Shown in pieces: positions 24,804-33,389 of a DNA stretch of 45,249 bases. Within the stretch, counting starts at the first letter, position 1. The number at the start of each line of letters is the position of its first letter. The stretch is from the NCBI GenBank assembly GCA_017625405.1, contig JAGALB010000041.1, positions 1-45,249 of the forward strand. The letters are read 5' to 3'. The stretch is from Ruminiclostridium sp. Lineage in GTDB: Bacteria > Bacillota > Clostridia > Oscillospirales > Ruminococcaceae. Both the position numbers and the translations under genes were made by a program. A model generated the notes under the pieces. The model saw nothing but the letters and a program-made list of their open reading frames with translations. It did no database searches and was not told the DNA's origin.

Positions 24804-25778
24804 TTACTTTACAATAACCTGATCGCCTTCTTTTAAACCGCTGATAATTTCGATTTCAGTTGCATTTGTTATACCTGTTACAACATCAACTTCAATTTTT
24901 TCACCATCAGCAAAAACCTGAACATAACTTCTGTCTCCGTCAGATTTTACCAGATGCTTAGGAATAACAATTGCGTTTTCGGATGAAGCTTTTACTTTTT
25001 TGATGTCGGCAAGTGCACCGAGATATGCAAAAGCTGGCTTTTCGTTGTCAAAGGAGGCATAAAGAGCATTGCCGTTTTCGTCGCCGGCTTCACGGGCTTC
25101 GGTAGGACTGTATGAAATAGTGCCCTGATAATCAACATCGCCTACTGTAATAACAACCTTGTCGCCTTTTTTAAAGGTAATTGATTCGGCGAATTCGGCA
25201 TTTACGTATAAAGCCTCAGGGTCAGCTACTCTTGCGAGAACCTTGTAGGGATCCATTTCTGTACCGGGTTCAAGGTCATATACATAGGAAACCTGTCCGC
25301 TCATCGGGGCAAGAATCTTTGCACCGTCGTATTCGGCCTGATACATAGCCAATGTGTTCTGCTCAATTTCGAGCTGGAGCTTGTCAGCCTGTGAACCCGT
25401 TGCATTGTAGGTAAGCTGTGCTTTTTTTACCTTGAGATTCTGTATTTCAAGTTCATATTCAAGAGCACCTGTGTTCATTTCGGCTATGAGATCTCCTTCT
25501 TCAACGAAATCTCCCGCTTTTACATAGATGTTCTTGACCTGACCTGTATAATCAGTGAAATAGCACTCCTTTTCTGTTTCGGATTTAAGGTATCCTGTGA
25601 CAGTAACAGTGTTTTCAATAGTCTTAAGCTTTGCTGTATATGTAGAATAAGTAACCTCATCAGGAGCGATTGTCGGAGGTTCAAGGAGTTCTTCTTCAGC
25701 AGGGAAGAAATAACAGCCCGATGCTGATAATGTGAGCAATGCCGCAGCAGAAAGCGCTGCGATTTTTCTGATTTTCAT
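24804..25778 (-). CDS. HlyD/MacA-like membrane-fusion adaptor lipoprotein
   Basis: 324 residues. The N-terminus has a lipobox LSASGC (Cys near residue 22), so it is a lipoprotein. The body fits periplasmic-adaptor proteins: YIVKAGDFVEEGDLIAEM-like lipoyl half motifs (here NIYVKAGDFVEEGDLIAEMN, split), a coiled-coil helix around residues 110-150, ILAPMSGQVSYV, and the C-terminal GLKEGDQVIVK. In Gram-positives, such adaptors act with FtsX/MacB permeases to export peptides or modulate envelope. The next gene is that permease 10 bases downstream. Confidence 0.88.
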   Translation of the reverse strand: MKIRKIAALSAAALLTLSASGCYFFPAEEELLEPPTIAPDEVTYSTYTAKLKTIENTVTVTGYLKSETEKECYFTDYTGQVKNIYVKAGDFVEEGDLIAEMNTGALEYELEIQNLKVKKAQLTYNATGSQADKLQLEIEQNTLAMYQAEYDGAKILAPMSGQVSYVYDLEPGTEMDPYKVLARVADPEALYVNAEFAESITFKKGDKVVITVGDVDYQGTISYSPTEAREAGDENGNALYASFDNEKPAFAYLGALADIKKVKASSENAIVIPKHLVKSDGDRSYVQVFADGEKIEVDVVTGITNATEIEIISGLKEGDQVIVK

Positions 25779-25856
25779 TGAAAATTTTCCTTTCGCCGCA
25801 GGTAAATAAGCTTAAACGTTTACAGTTTATACCTGAAAAATTGCTTTAACATTTCT

Positions 25857-25885
25857 ATGATAACATATTATATAGAAATTTTCAA
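25857..25885 (-). promoter_or_regulatory. Probable SigA promoter of the adaptor-permease operon
   Basis: On the minus strand, -35 TTGAAA (25880-25885), 17 nt, -10 TATCAT (25857-25862). The leader of about 75 bases contains no terminator-like hairpin. Confidence 0.55.
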
Positions 25886-25942
25886 TATTTTACAGTAAAT
25901 TTATTCAGTTTTTTAATATAAATTTAAGTAATATGAGATAAA

Positions 25943-26119
25943 TTATTGCTTTCTTGCCAAGAAGTAATCATCTTCAGGTCTGTAATAGGGGCAATTATAA
26001 TCCGAAGAGGAGAGAAATCTGTATAAATCGTCCTCGTCCATATTTACCGTACATTCATAACATTCCAGAAACTCATTATAAACATAGTAAGAACACTGGT
26101 CGCATGGAGTATTAGCCAT
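25943..26119 (-). CDS. Small Cys-rich DUF6472-type protein
   Basis: 58 residues, acidic, with five Cys: CDQCSYY, CYEC and NCPYY. The spacing pattern C-x2-C...C-x2-C...CPYY suggests a metal site. It resembles the small clostridial DUF6472 family, of unknown function. The start is ATG 26119, overlapping the last codons of the flavoprotein gene by 8 bases, with a GGCGGTGA site upstream. It is the last gene of a flavoprotein-containing run. The family name is from memory. Confidence 0.75.
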   Translation of the reverse strand: MANTPCDQCSYYVYNEFLECYECTVNMDEDDLYRFLSSSDYNCPYYRPEDDYFLARKQ

Positions 26120-27701
26120 TTTCAATCACCGCCTCGCCGCATTTTAGTCCATCTACTGCTGCGGATACAATTCCGCCTGCATATCCTGCGCCCTCACCGC
26201 AGGGATATAAGCCCTTTACTGAAAGCGACATAAGTTTATCATTTCTGTTGATTCTTACAGGGGAGGAGCTACGTGTTTCCGCACCTGTAATAATTGCGTC
26301 TTCTGCTTTGAAAAAGTCTGCTTTATGTGCTATCAACGGTATTCCTTCACGTAATGTATTGCTGATAAAATCAGGCAGGTATTCTTCGGGTCTTGCAAAC
26401 TTCACTCCCGGTCTGTATGTCGGCTTTACATTACCGAAGGCTGTTGATCTGACACCTTTGAGAAAGTCGCCTGTAAGGGATACGGGAGCGTCATAATTGC
26501 TGCCGCCTGCAATAAAGGCTGCCTTTTCGATTTTTCGTTGTAATTCCATGCCTGCAAGTACATAATCACTGCCGAAATCCGACGGGTTGGTGTTGACAAG
26601 CAAGGCAGAATTAGCGTTTAAACCATCACGTGCAAACAGGCTCATACCATTTGTAACAACACTGTTATCTTCCGATGCTGAAGCAACTACATATCCGCCT
26701 GGACACATACAGAATGTGTACAGGGAGCGTCCGTCCGGCAAATGAACAACATATTTGTAATCTGCAGCAGAAAGAGCAGGATGATTATGAAATTTTCCGT
26801 AAAGCGATTTGTTGACTTCAGACTGCAGATGCTCGATACGTACGCCCATAGCAAAGCTCTTCTGCGACATATCAATGCTTTTACCGTGAAGCATTTCAAA
26901 GGTATCTCTTGCGCTGTGACCGATAGCAAGAATTATGCTATCTGTTTCAATTTCCTGGTTTACCCCGTTTTTTTCATAAATAGCGGAGCTTATTCTGCCG
27001 TTTGTAATGCCATAATCGGTAAATCTGGCACCAAAAATAACGTCACCGCCGAGATTTATGATTTCTTTACGTATGTTTTTTATAACATTACGAAGTAAAT
27101 CGGTACCTATATGGGGCTTTGCAAGATACAGTATTTCCTCAGGTGCACCGAATTCAACAAGGGTCTTGAAAACATATCTTATGCGGATGTCTTTTATTCC
27201 TGTTGTGAGTTTGCCGTCGGAAAATGTGCCTGCACCGCCTTCACCGAACTGAACATTGCAATTAGTGTCAAGAATTCTGTCGTTGTGGAACTTTTCGATT
27301 GCTTTGATTCTGCTGTCACAGTCAAGTCCTCGTTCAAGCACAACAGGCTTCATGCCACTGCGTGCAAGTATAAGCGCAGAAAACATTCCTGCAGGTCCGA
27401 AACCTACAATTACAGGTCTTTTGTTAAGATTTCTGCCGTTCGGAACAGAATAGTCGTCATGGTTTGCAATATCAGCTTTGTTCTTAGGGAGCTTTCTGAG
27501 AATTTTACCTTCTGAAGATGCTTTGACTTCGACCGAAGCAGTGAAATGAACGTTGTCCTTTTTTCTTGCATCCACTGAACGCTTTACAAGCCTTATTTCA
27601 CTTATTTCTGTGGGTTTACAGCCTGTAATTCTGCAGACAGCAGCTTTTAAAATATCATCGTTGTAATCCAGCGGCAAAGTTATATCGCTAATTCTTATCA
27701 T
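26112..27701 (-). CDS. FAD-dependent dehydrogenase (COG2509-like)
   Basis: 529 residues. Cytoplasmic flavoprotein of unknown substrate. An N-terminal domain of about 85 residues (VKRSVDARKKDNVHF, typical of this family) precedes an FAD-binding GFGPAGMFSALILARSG near residue 100, then QFGEGGAGTFSDGKLTTGI, ILAIGHSARDTFEML, and the C-terminal PCGEGAGYAGGIVSAAVDG that closes the FAD site. It overlaps the previous gene (28918 flavoprotein) by four bases in an ATGA arrangement. These proteins are common in anaerobes but no reaction is assigned. Confidence 0.9.
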   Translation of the reverse strand: MIRISDITLPLDYNDDILKAAVCRITGCKPTEISEIRLVKRSVDARKKDNVHFTASVEVKASSEGKILRKLPKNKADIANHDDYSVPNGRNLNKRPVIVGFGPAGMFSALILARSGMKPVVLERGLDCDSRIKAIEKFHNDRILDTNCNVQFGEGGAGTFSDGKLTTGIKDIRIRYVFKTLVEFGAPEEILYLAKPHIGTDLLRNVIKNIRKEIINLGGDVIFGARFTDYGITNGRISSAIYEKNGVNQEIETDSIILAIGHSARDTFEMLHGKSIDMSQKSFAMGVRIEHLQSEVNKSLYGKFHNHPALSAADYKYVVHLPDGRSLYTFCMCPGGYVVASASEDNSVVTNGMSLFARDGLNANSALLVNTNPSDFGSDYVLAGMELQRKIEKAAFIAGGSNYDAPVSLTGDFLKGVRSTAFGNVKPTYRPGVKFARPEEYLPDFISNTLREGIPLIAHKADFFKAEDAIITGAETRSSSPVRINRNDKLMSLSVKGLYPCGEGAGYAGGIVSAAVDGLKCGEAVIENG

Positions 27702-28918
27702 AATAAATCCTCCGCACAGGTTTTTCCTGAAATTAAGCCGCTTCCGAAGGCAAAATGAAGGTTATATCCACCGCAGTCACCGATAATATCGAGAATTTCG
27801 CCGCAGAAATACATATTTCTGAATCTTTTGGAGCGGAAGAAAGTATCTGTTTCAGAGAAATGTACACCGCCTGCTGTTACCTGGGATTTTTCAAAGCCCG
27901 AAAGACCGCTTATCTTAAAGGAATAATCGGTAATTCCGGAAGCTATCTTTTCAATATCTTTATCTGTCAGAACGGAAGCGTTATCAGTAAGGGGATAACC
28001 GGTATTTTTCTTGATAATATCCATGCCTATTCTTTTATTTACGATACCAGTAAGAAAATCTTCAAGAGCAGCATTTTTGCGTATTTCTCTGAGCTTACAG
28101 ATATATTCCTTTACATCTCTGAAATTTACTTCTGGAAGCATATTGAGCGAGATACTGAGATTCTCTTTTCCGTAAGCAAGGCAGGAAAGATTGAAAACAC
28201 AGATTCCCGAAATTGTACCATCGCCGAATTGTACTTCACCTGTTTCGCTTCCGATTTTTTTGCCGTTTTCATAGAGTGTTACGATTGCGTTTACTCTTAT
28301 ACCTTTCAAGGAGCGTACCTGTCCGGGATTCACTTTGAAGGATGTAAGGGCAGGGGAAAGCGGTGCGATTTTAATACCGAGCTTTTTAAGAATTCTGATA
28401 ACAGAACCATCACTTCCGAGATTGGCCTGCGACATTCCTCCTCCTGCGACAATTACGGATTTTGCGTTGATGCTGTCGCTTTCTGAGGAGATAATATAAC
28501 CATTTTTTTCTGATTTAATGTCAGTCACAGCAAAATCATTTCTGATTTCGATGTCAGTATCGGCAATTCGGAGCCTGAGTGCATCAAGAACAGAAGAAGC
28601 GTTATTATTAACAGGGTATACACGGAATTCGTTATCTGCATAGCTCATAACACCAAGTTCGCTGAAAAAAAGTTCACAGTCAAAATTTTTCAGTGAATTG
28701 AAAAGACAGGCGCAGCTTCCGTGATAATTAGCTTCGGAAATATTATTGTTTGTAAAATTGCATCTTCCGTTTCCCGTTGCAAGCAGTTTTTTACCTACAC
28801 GTGAAAGTCTTTCAAGTATTACAATATTAAGCTTTGGATTTGTTTCGGATGCAGAAATTGCAGCTGCAAGCCCTGAGGCACCACCGCCTATTATGGCAAT
28901 GTCATAATTCTTTATCAT
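27698..28918 (-). CDS. HI0933/BaiN-like flavoprotein
   Basis: 406 residues. NAD(P)/FAD-dependent oxidoreductase of the HI0933-like family (YhiN/BaiN). The GGGASGLAAAISASE nucleotide motif is at the N-terminus, followed by KKLLATGNGRCNFTN, the middle VIVAGGGMSQANLGSDGSV, the TAGGVHF segment, and CGEILDIIGDCGGYNLHFAFGSG (split) that completes the FAD site. BaiN of Clostridium scindens was reported to reduce bile acid intermediates, but the family is broad and that role cannot be inferred here. It is cotranscribed with the next flavoprotein. Confidence 0.9.
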   Translation of the reverse strand: MIKNYDIAIIGGGASGLAAAISASETNPKLNIVILERLSRVGKKLLATGNGRCNFTNNNISEANYHGSCACLFNSLKNFDCELFFSELGVMSYADNEFRVYPVNNNASSVLDALRLRIADTDIEIRNDFAVTDIKSEKNGYIISSESDSINAKSVIVAGGGMSQANLGSDGSVIRILKKLGIKIAPLSPALTSFKVNPGQVRSLKGIRVNAIVTLYENGKKIGSETGEVQFGDGTISGICVFNLSCLAYGKENLSISLNMLPEVNFRDVKEYICKLREIRKNAALEDFLTGIVNKRIGMDIIKKNTGYPLTDNASVLTDKDIEKIASGITDYSFKISGLSGFEKSQVTAGGVHFSETDTFFRSKRFRNMYFCGEILDIIGDCGGYNLHFAFGSGLISGKTCAEDLL

Positions 28919-28934
28919 AATGATACTTCTTTCT

Positions 28935-29861
28935 TTAAATCAGTAGTGTTCCTATTTTCACAATAAGAGGAAGAGTGAACATTGATAGCAGGGTTGTAAC
29001 TGCAAAAATCTGGGAGCAGTATTCAGCATTTTTACCGTAAGTTATGGCAAACATCATTCCGATAGTAGCAGTGGGACATGCTATTTCAATCAATGTTACA
29101 AGTTTTGCTGTTTCAGATGCGGGCAGAAAAGCGATAAGTAAAAGTCCGATGAGCGGAAAAACAATAAGCTTTAAAACCGTAACCAGATAGATTCTTGGAT
29201 TCTTCAATGATTTTAATATGTTCGAGCTTGCTATGGAAGCACCTGCAACCAACATAGCTAATGGAGTAGTCATTTCCGCAACATGCTCAAGCGCTGTAAG
29301 CGGAATTTCAGGTAATCTCAGCTGCAGGAAAAAGCAGATCAATCCAAGGAAAACGGCAATCAGAGCGGGAGTTTTGAATGCTTTGAAAACGGATTTACTG
29401 TCTTTTTCGCTTTTGATTGTCATTAAACCGTGGCTCCAGACAAATATGTTGAAGACAGTTATAAACCCGTTCTGAAGAACTACACCTTCACTGCCGAAAA
29501 CGCCGAGAATAAGAGGTGTTCCCATAAATCCACAGTTTGAGTAAATGACAGAAAAACGTTCAATTGCAGCCTCTCTCTTTTCTTTATCCTTTAATGTCAG
29601 ATGCGAAAGCGGGATAAATACAACATACAGAATAACCGCCATCAATGCAGTCCAGGCAAGACCCTCCAGTAATTCAGCGTTGAAATCAGTCTGGTATGCA
29701 AGGAAAATCAACAGCGGATTTACAATATACATAACAAGTGAAGATAACTGTTTTTTTCCGTTTTCGGTAATAAGTCCGAATTTATAGCAAAGTGCGCCGA
29801 TAAAGACAATAATGAACATGATTATTGTCTGCTGAAGCACTGCCTGTGAAGCTGTTTCCAT
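28935..29861 (-). CDS. AEC-family (auxin-efflux-carrier-like) permease
   Basis: 308 residues with about 10 membrane segments and the AEC pattern: FIGALCYKFGLI, YIVNPLLIFLAYQTD, NCGFMGTPLILGVFG and CPTATIGMMFAITYGKNAEY. Related bacterial proteins export or import malate and other carboxylates. The start is ATG 29861, 8 bases after AAGGAT; a TTG at 29867 is also in frame. The preceding GNAT gene ends 2 bases upstream, so they are coupled. Confidence 0.88.
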   Translation of the reverse strand: METASQAVLQQTIIMFIIVFIGALCYKFGLITENGKKQLSSLVMYIVNPLLIFLAYQTDFNAELLEGLAWTALMAVILYVVFIPLSHLTLKDKEKREAAIERFSVIYSNCGFMGTPLILGVFGSEGVVLQNGFITVFNIFVWSHGLMTIKSEKDSKSVFKAFKTPALIAVFLGLICFFLQLRLPEIPLTALEHVAEMTTPLAMLVAGASIASSNILKSLKNPRIYLVTVLKLIVFPLIGLLLIAFLPASETAKLVTLIEIACPTATIGMMFAITYGKNAEYCSQIFAVTTLLSMFTLPLIVKIGTLLI

Positions 29862-29863
29862 AA

Positions 29864-30334
29864 TCAAACATCCTTATTCTTAATTTTTTTCATTTCATCG
29901 TAACAGAGAAAATCGCCATTATCTGTTTTGATTGTATTATATGAAATTTCTGTATAACCACGTCTCAGATAAATCTGTTTTGCGGGCAGGGAAGCTGAGA
30001 TAACGATTTTACCATATGATTCAAAGATTCTTTTTTCTGCAAAATCCAGCAGTAAGCTTCCGTATCCGTTTCCCTGATGCTCAGGCAGTACGAAAAGACG
30101 ATTTATTTCATTGTTTTTAATAGTAACGGTTCCGACAGTTTCTGAATTACCGTTGATAAGTATATAAATGCTACCTGATGCTATATCCTTTCTGATGTTT
30201 TCAATTCTGTGATAATAAAGGAAATAGTTAACTGCACCTGAAGGGTAGTATTTAGGATATATACTGCGGATTGTTTTTACAGTAATATCATAAACTATAT
30301 CAGCGTGTTTTTCATCAGCCTTACAGATTATCAT
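29864..30334 (-). CDS. GNAT-family N-acetyltransferase
   Basis: 156 residues. The acetyl-CoA-binding motif A is NRLFVLPEHQGNGYGSLLLDFAEKR in parts (LFVLPEHQGNGYGSLLL), the Gln/Arg-x-x-Gly-x-Gly/Ala signature. The C-terminal strand reads QIYLRRGYTEI. The substrate is unknown. First gene of the run GNAT-AEC-flavoprotein-flavoprotein-DUF6472, with GGAGAGAATCC before its ATG. Confidence 0.85.
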   Translation of the reverse strand: MIICKADEKHADIVYDITVKTIRSIYPKYYPSGAVNYFLYYHRIENIRKDIASGSIYILINGNSETVGTVTIKNNEINRLFVLPEHQGNGYGSLLLDFAEKRIFESYGKIVISASLPAKQIYLRRGYTEISYNTIKTDNGDFLCYDEMKKIKNKDV

Positions 30335-30355
30335 ACGGATTCTCTCCTTTTAAAA

Positions 30356-30380
30356 AGGCAGGACTGCGCCAGTCCTGCCT
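30356..30380 (-). terminator. Intrinsic terminator of ahcY
   Basis: An 11-bp perfect stem (arm AGGCAGGACTG) with a CGC/GCG loop, located just after the ahcY stop, then CTTTTTAAAA on the minus strand. Only about 20 bases separate it from the GNAT start, so the downstream run may depend on read-through or a promoter inside ahcY. Confidence 0.85.
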
Positions 30381-30386
30381 GAGTAA

Positions 30387-31637
30387 TTATTCAGCATTCC
30401 AGCTGCTGAGATATTTTTCCTGAACATCTGTAAGCTTATCAATTTCAAAGCCCCAGAATTTGATTTTACGTTCAGCAACTGCACGGTCAACTTCCTTGGG
30501 TACGTTTACAACCATGCTGTCAAGCTTACCCTTGTTCTTTACAAGGTAAAGGGCAGACTGAGCCTGAATAGCAAAGCTCATATCCATTATTTCAGCAGGG
30601 TGACCATCACCGGCTGCAAGGTTTACAAGTCTGCCTTCTGCGATGACATAGATAGTATTTCCATTGCTAAGCTTATAGCCCATGATGTTGTTTCTTGCGA
30701 GCTTTGCTTCGACAGCAATTTCACGGAGCTTTGCAACATCTACTTCAACGTCGAAATGACCTGCGTTACAGCAGATAGCACCGTCATGCATCTTGTAGAA
30801 GGATTCTTCGGTAATTACGTCACGGCAGCCTGTAACGGTAACAAAGAAATCACCGACTTCGGCAGCCTTGACCATGGGCATAACTGTGAAGCCGTCCATA
30901 ACAGCTTCCATTGCACGGATTGAATCAATTTCAGTTACGATAACCTTTGCACCAAGTCCCTTTGCACGCATAGCAACGCCCTTGCCGCACCAACCATAGC
31001 CGGCAACAACAACAGTCTTACCTGCGACAATGAGGTTAGTTGTACGGTTTATACCGTCCCATACAGACTGGCCTGTGCCGTATCTGTTGTCGAAAAGGTG
31101 CTTGCAGTCTGCGTCGTTAACGAGCATCATGGGGAACTTGAGCTTGCCTTCCTTGTTCATGGAAATAAGACGGATGATACCTGTTGTTGTTTCCTCACAA
31201 CCGCCGATAACATTGGGTATAAGGTGAGGATATTCGTTATGGATAAGGTTGACAAGGTCACCGCCGTCATCAATAATGATGTTGGGACCTACTTCGATAA
31301 CCTTGGATATATGTCTGTGATATTCTTCATCAGTAGCGTCATACCATGCAAATACATTAAGACCGTCATGAACGAGATCAGCAGCAACATCATCCTGTGT
31401 GGAAAGGGGATTGCTGCCTGTGATATACATTTCTGCACCGCCTGCTGCGAGAGTCTTACAAAGATATGCTGTTTTAGCTTCAAGATGAACAGAAAGTGCA
31501 ATTTTAAGGCCTGCGAAAGGCTTTTCCTGCTCAAATTCTTCCTTATAGCTTCTTAAAAGGGGCATGTTTTTTTCTACCCAGTCTATTTTGCGCTTACCCT
31601 CTTCCCAGAGGCCTAAGTTACGGATTTCACTTGCCAT
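30387..31637 (-). CDS. ahcY: S-adenosylhomocysteine hydrolase
   Basis: 416 residues, the length of the shorter bacterial/archaeal form. It hydrolyses S-adenosylhomocysteine to adenosine and homocysteine, recycling the product of methylation. Readable motifs are the N-terminal LKIALSVHLEAKTAYL, the active-site VNDADCKHLFDNRYGTGQS, and the NAD-binding GYGWCGKGVAMRAKGLGA, with CNAGHFDVEVDV and the C-terminal AEGRLVNLAAGDGHP. It has a strong promoter upstream, in line with a housekeeping enzyme. It is not part of a methionine cluster here. Confidence 0.96.
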   Translation of the reverse strand: MASEIRNLGLWEEGKRKIDWVEKNMPLLRSYKEEFEQEKPFAGLKIALSVHLEAKTAYLCKTLAAGGAEMYITGSNPLSTQDDVAADLVHDGLNVFAWYDATDEEYHRHISKVIEVGPNIIIDDGGDLVNLIHNEYPHLIPNVIGGCEETTTGIIRLISMNKEGKLKFPMMLVNDADCKHLFDNRYGTGQSVWDGINRTTNLIVAGKTVVVAGYGWCGKGVAMRAKGLGAKVIVTEIDSIRAMEAVMDGFTVMPMVKAAEVGDFFVTVTGCRDVITEESFYKMHDGAICCNAGHFDVEVDVAKLREIAVEAKLARNNIMGYKLSNGNTIYVIAEGRLVNLAAGDGHPAEIMDMSFAIQAQSALYLVKNKGKLDSMVVNVPKEVDRAVAERKIKFWGFEIDKLTDVQEKYLSSWNAE

Positions 31638-31692
31638 GATTTATTTACCATTCCTTATATTTATTGTGCTGTAAACAGCAATATTCTTAAAT

Positions 31693-31721
31693 ATTATACC
31701 ATATATATATAAATACGTCAA
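31693..31721 (-). promoter_or_regulatory. SigA-type promoter of ahcY
   Basis: On the minus strand, -35 TTGACG (31716-31721), exactly 17 nt, -10 TATAAT (31693-31698). The -35 overlaps the last codons of the upstream VanZ-like gene. Confidence 0.85.
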
Positions 31722-32161
31722 TGATTATTTTTAAAAATAATGTGTTGTATTCCGCAACCTATTGCCGAACCAATAGTGTTCAGAATGATGTCATCAACAT
31801 CAAAGCTTCCCGTAAGTGAAAACAGTTGTATCAGCTCTACAATGATGAGAATTATGATTGTTAAAAGAACGAGTTTTCCCATTTTTCTGCAATTGGCGTT
31901 AAATGCAGGCAGAAAGAACCCTAAAGGTATGAACATAACGATATTGCCTGCAAGATTTATAATTGCGTGGTCCAGTACTTCTTTGTCGGGATTAATGTAT
32001 TCGATTATTGTCCTGAAAGGTATGATGTTAAGATTATGTATAAGTGTTTCACCGTAATTTTCAAAGCTGATATATTTTATCCTCTGGACAAAAAGAAGCC
32101 ATATCATCAGAATAACATATATTACAAATAAAAGATTAAAGAGCGTTCTGCATTTTTTCAT
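31718..32161 (-). CDS. VanZ-like membrane protein
   Basis: 147 residues with four membrane segments and the VanZ motifs NLIPFRTI (here NIIPFRTI), GNIVMFIPLGFFLP and the terminal FDVDDIILNTIGSAIGC. VanZ proteins are associated with low-level teicoplanin resistance in enterococci, but most bacterial copies have no assigned role. The start is ATG 32161, 8 bases after GGGTG; the ATG at 32167 is too close to that site. It has a consensus promoter. Confidence 0.85.
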   Translation of the reverse strand: MKKCRTLFNLLFVIYVILMIWLLFVQRIKYISFENYGETLIHNLNIIPFRTIIEYINPDKEVLDHAIINLAGNIVMFIPLGFFLPAFNANCRKMGKLVLLTIIILIIVELIQLFSLTGSFDVDDIILNTIGSAIGCGIQHIIFKNNH

Positions 32162-32180
32162 ATTCATTTCACCCGCAATC

Positions 32181-32209
32181 ATTATATAGCTTAAAGTTAA
32201 TGTTGTCAA
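32181..32209 (-). promoter_or_regulatory. Consensus SigA promoter of the VanZ-like gene
   Basis: On the minus strand, -35 TTGACA (32204-32209), 17 nt, -10 TATAAT (32181-32186). A second TTGACA lies just upstream, giving the pattern TTGACATTGACA. Confidence 0.85.
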
Positions 32210-32255
32210 TGTCAACAATAAAGTTTACGCATATAATAATAATGAGGTGATATAT

Positions 32256-32762
32256 ATGCTAAAGGAAATTCCATATGACAGATACAGCGCAGTAGAGTAT
32301 GCTCTGAAGTGGGCGTATTCACGCAATCCGCGATTCTTTGATTTTGAAGGTATAGGGGGAGACTGTACAAATTTCGTTTCACAGTGCCTTTTTGCGGGTT
32401 GTGGGATAATGAATTATTCGGGATTTGAAAATGGTTGGTATTACATAAATGCCAATGACAGGTCTGCATCATGGACCGGGGTGCAGTATTTGCGTCGATT
32501 TCTGTTGACAAATGAGGGTGTGGCTGTATATGGAGAAGAAGCTCCGCTGGCGGAGCTTAAACCCGGTGATGTAATTCAGTTGAAAAACAGCAGTGGGATT
32601 TTGTATCACAGCGTTATTATATCGTATGTAAAGAACCCTGTTACACCGCAGAATATTTTTATCTGTGCTCATTCTAACGATGCCCGCGACAGGCGGCTGT
32701 CATCCTATAATTACACAGAAGCCAAAGGAATTCATATACTCGGCGCAAGATACGAGGAATAA
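32256..32762 (+). CDS. Amidase_6-like (NlpC/P60-type fold) protein
   Basis: 168 residues resembling the amidase_6 domain of putative clostridial amidases. The Cys-containing GGDCTNFVSQCLFAGCG is the likely catalytic region, and His occurs later in YHSVIISYV and CAHSNDA. The Cys-His arrangement supports a papain-like amidase or peptidase acting on peptidoglycan or another amide. There is no signal peptide, so it may be cytoplasmic or exported by an unusual route. The start is ATG 32256, 6 bases after GAGGTGA. Confidence 0.75.
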   Translation: MLKEIPYDRYSAVEYALKWAYSRNPRFFDFEGIGGDCTNFVSQCLFAGCGIMNYSGFENGWYYINANDRSASWTGVQYLRRFLLTNEGVAVYGEEAPLAELKPGDVIQLKNSSGILYHSVIISYVKNPVTPQNIFICAHSNDARDRRLSSYNYTEAKGIHILGARYEE

Positions 32763-32791
32763 TTGACAATACTTTTTTGTCATGATATAAT
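32763..32791 (+). promoter_or_regulatory. Consensus SigA promoter of the small membrane protein gene
   Basis: -35 TTGACA (32763-32768), 17 nt, -10 TATAAT (32786-32791), directly after the amidase-like stop codon. Confidence 0.9.
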
Positions 32792-32821
32792 ACCGTTAAA
32801 GCAATTTAGCGGGGTGTTATA

Positions 32822-33268
32822 ATGGAAATTCTGATGGGAATAGTAATTGTTTTTATTCTGTTGTTATGCCTTGGGGTCAGCATAAGCTTTCTGGCAACAA
32901 TAGCTCTCGCACTTATAGGGATAATTGTTATTGCAATGGATGTGTTTTTTATATACGCTACAATTATAATGCTTAAGGGCGAGAAGAAGGCAGGAAGATT
33001 TATCCGTTCGGAGCAATCAGGAAAAAGTAAGATACCATATGCTATTTACGAAATAGATGGAACAGAGTACAGAAATCTGTTACCGCTTGAGGTTTTACTG
33101 CGTAATAAAATATATAATCCCGAAAAAAATGTTTCATTGATACTTAACGAAAAAAAGAAATGCTGTTTTGATAATAACGCCAGAATTTGCTGTATTTTAG
33201 GTATTGTTGTAAGCTCATTTTTGATTTTTGAAATGGCTGTTCTTGTAATCAGAAATGTGTTGTTGTAA
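32822..33268 (+). CDS. Membrane protein of unknown function
   Basis: 148 residues. Two closely spaced membrane segments near the N-terminus (about 3-24 and 27-51), a central soluble part of about 60 residues containing IPYAIYEIDGTEYRNLLP, and a final membrane segment (about 122-145). The central strand pattern resembles the DUF3592-like soluble insert of some small membrane proteins, but I do not recognise a family. The promoter is perfect consensus and a terminator follows, so it is an independent unit. Confidence 0.7.
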   Translation: MEILMGIVIVFILLLCLGVSISFLATIALALIGIIVIAMDVFFIYATIIMLKGEKKAGRFIRSEQSGKSKIPYAIYEIDGTEYRNLLPLEVLLRNKIYNPEKNVSLILNEKKKCCFDNNARICCILGIVVSSFLIFEMAVLVIRNVLL

Positions 33269-33284
33269 AAAGTGTACAATTTCT

Positions 33285-33337
33285 TCAACGCTTTATGTGT
33301 GATTTATTGAAATTCAACAAAAAGCGTTGATTTTTTT
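33285..33337 (+). terminator. Intrinsic terminator of the small membrane protein gene
   Basis: A 10-bp perfect stem (TCAACGCTTT, 33285-33294, with AAAGCGTTGA, 33321-33330) and a T7 tract. The 26-base loop can form a small inner stem. The following promoter overlaps the terminator tail. Confidence 0.8.
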
Positions 33338-33355
33338 AACCGTTTATGCTATATT
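33327..33355 (+). promoter_or_regulatory. Probable SigA promoter of the EAL-domain gene
   Basis: -35 TTGATT (33327-33332), 17 nt, -10 TATATT (33350-33355); a TATAAT also sits at 33355-33360. The -35 lies inside the preceding terminator. Confidence 0.55.
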
Positions 33356-33389
33356 ATAATTATAATAAGCGCTAAAAGGGGCTTGTATA

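Noticed and set aside
25801-25830. Short inverted A/T-rich repeat before the adaptor gene as an operator
   Set aside because: Pairing is imperfect and within what AT-rich sequence yields by chance.
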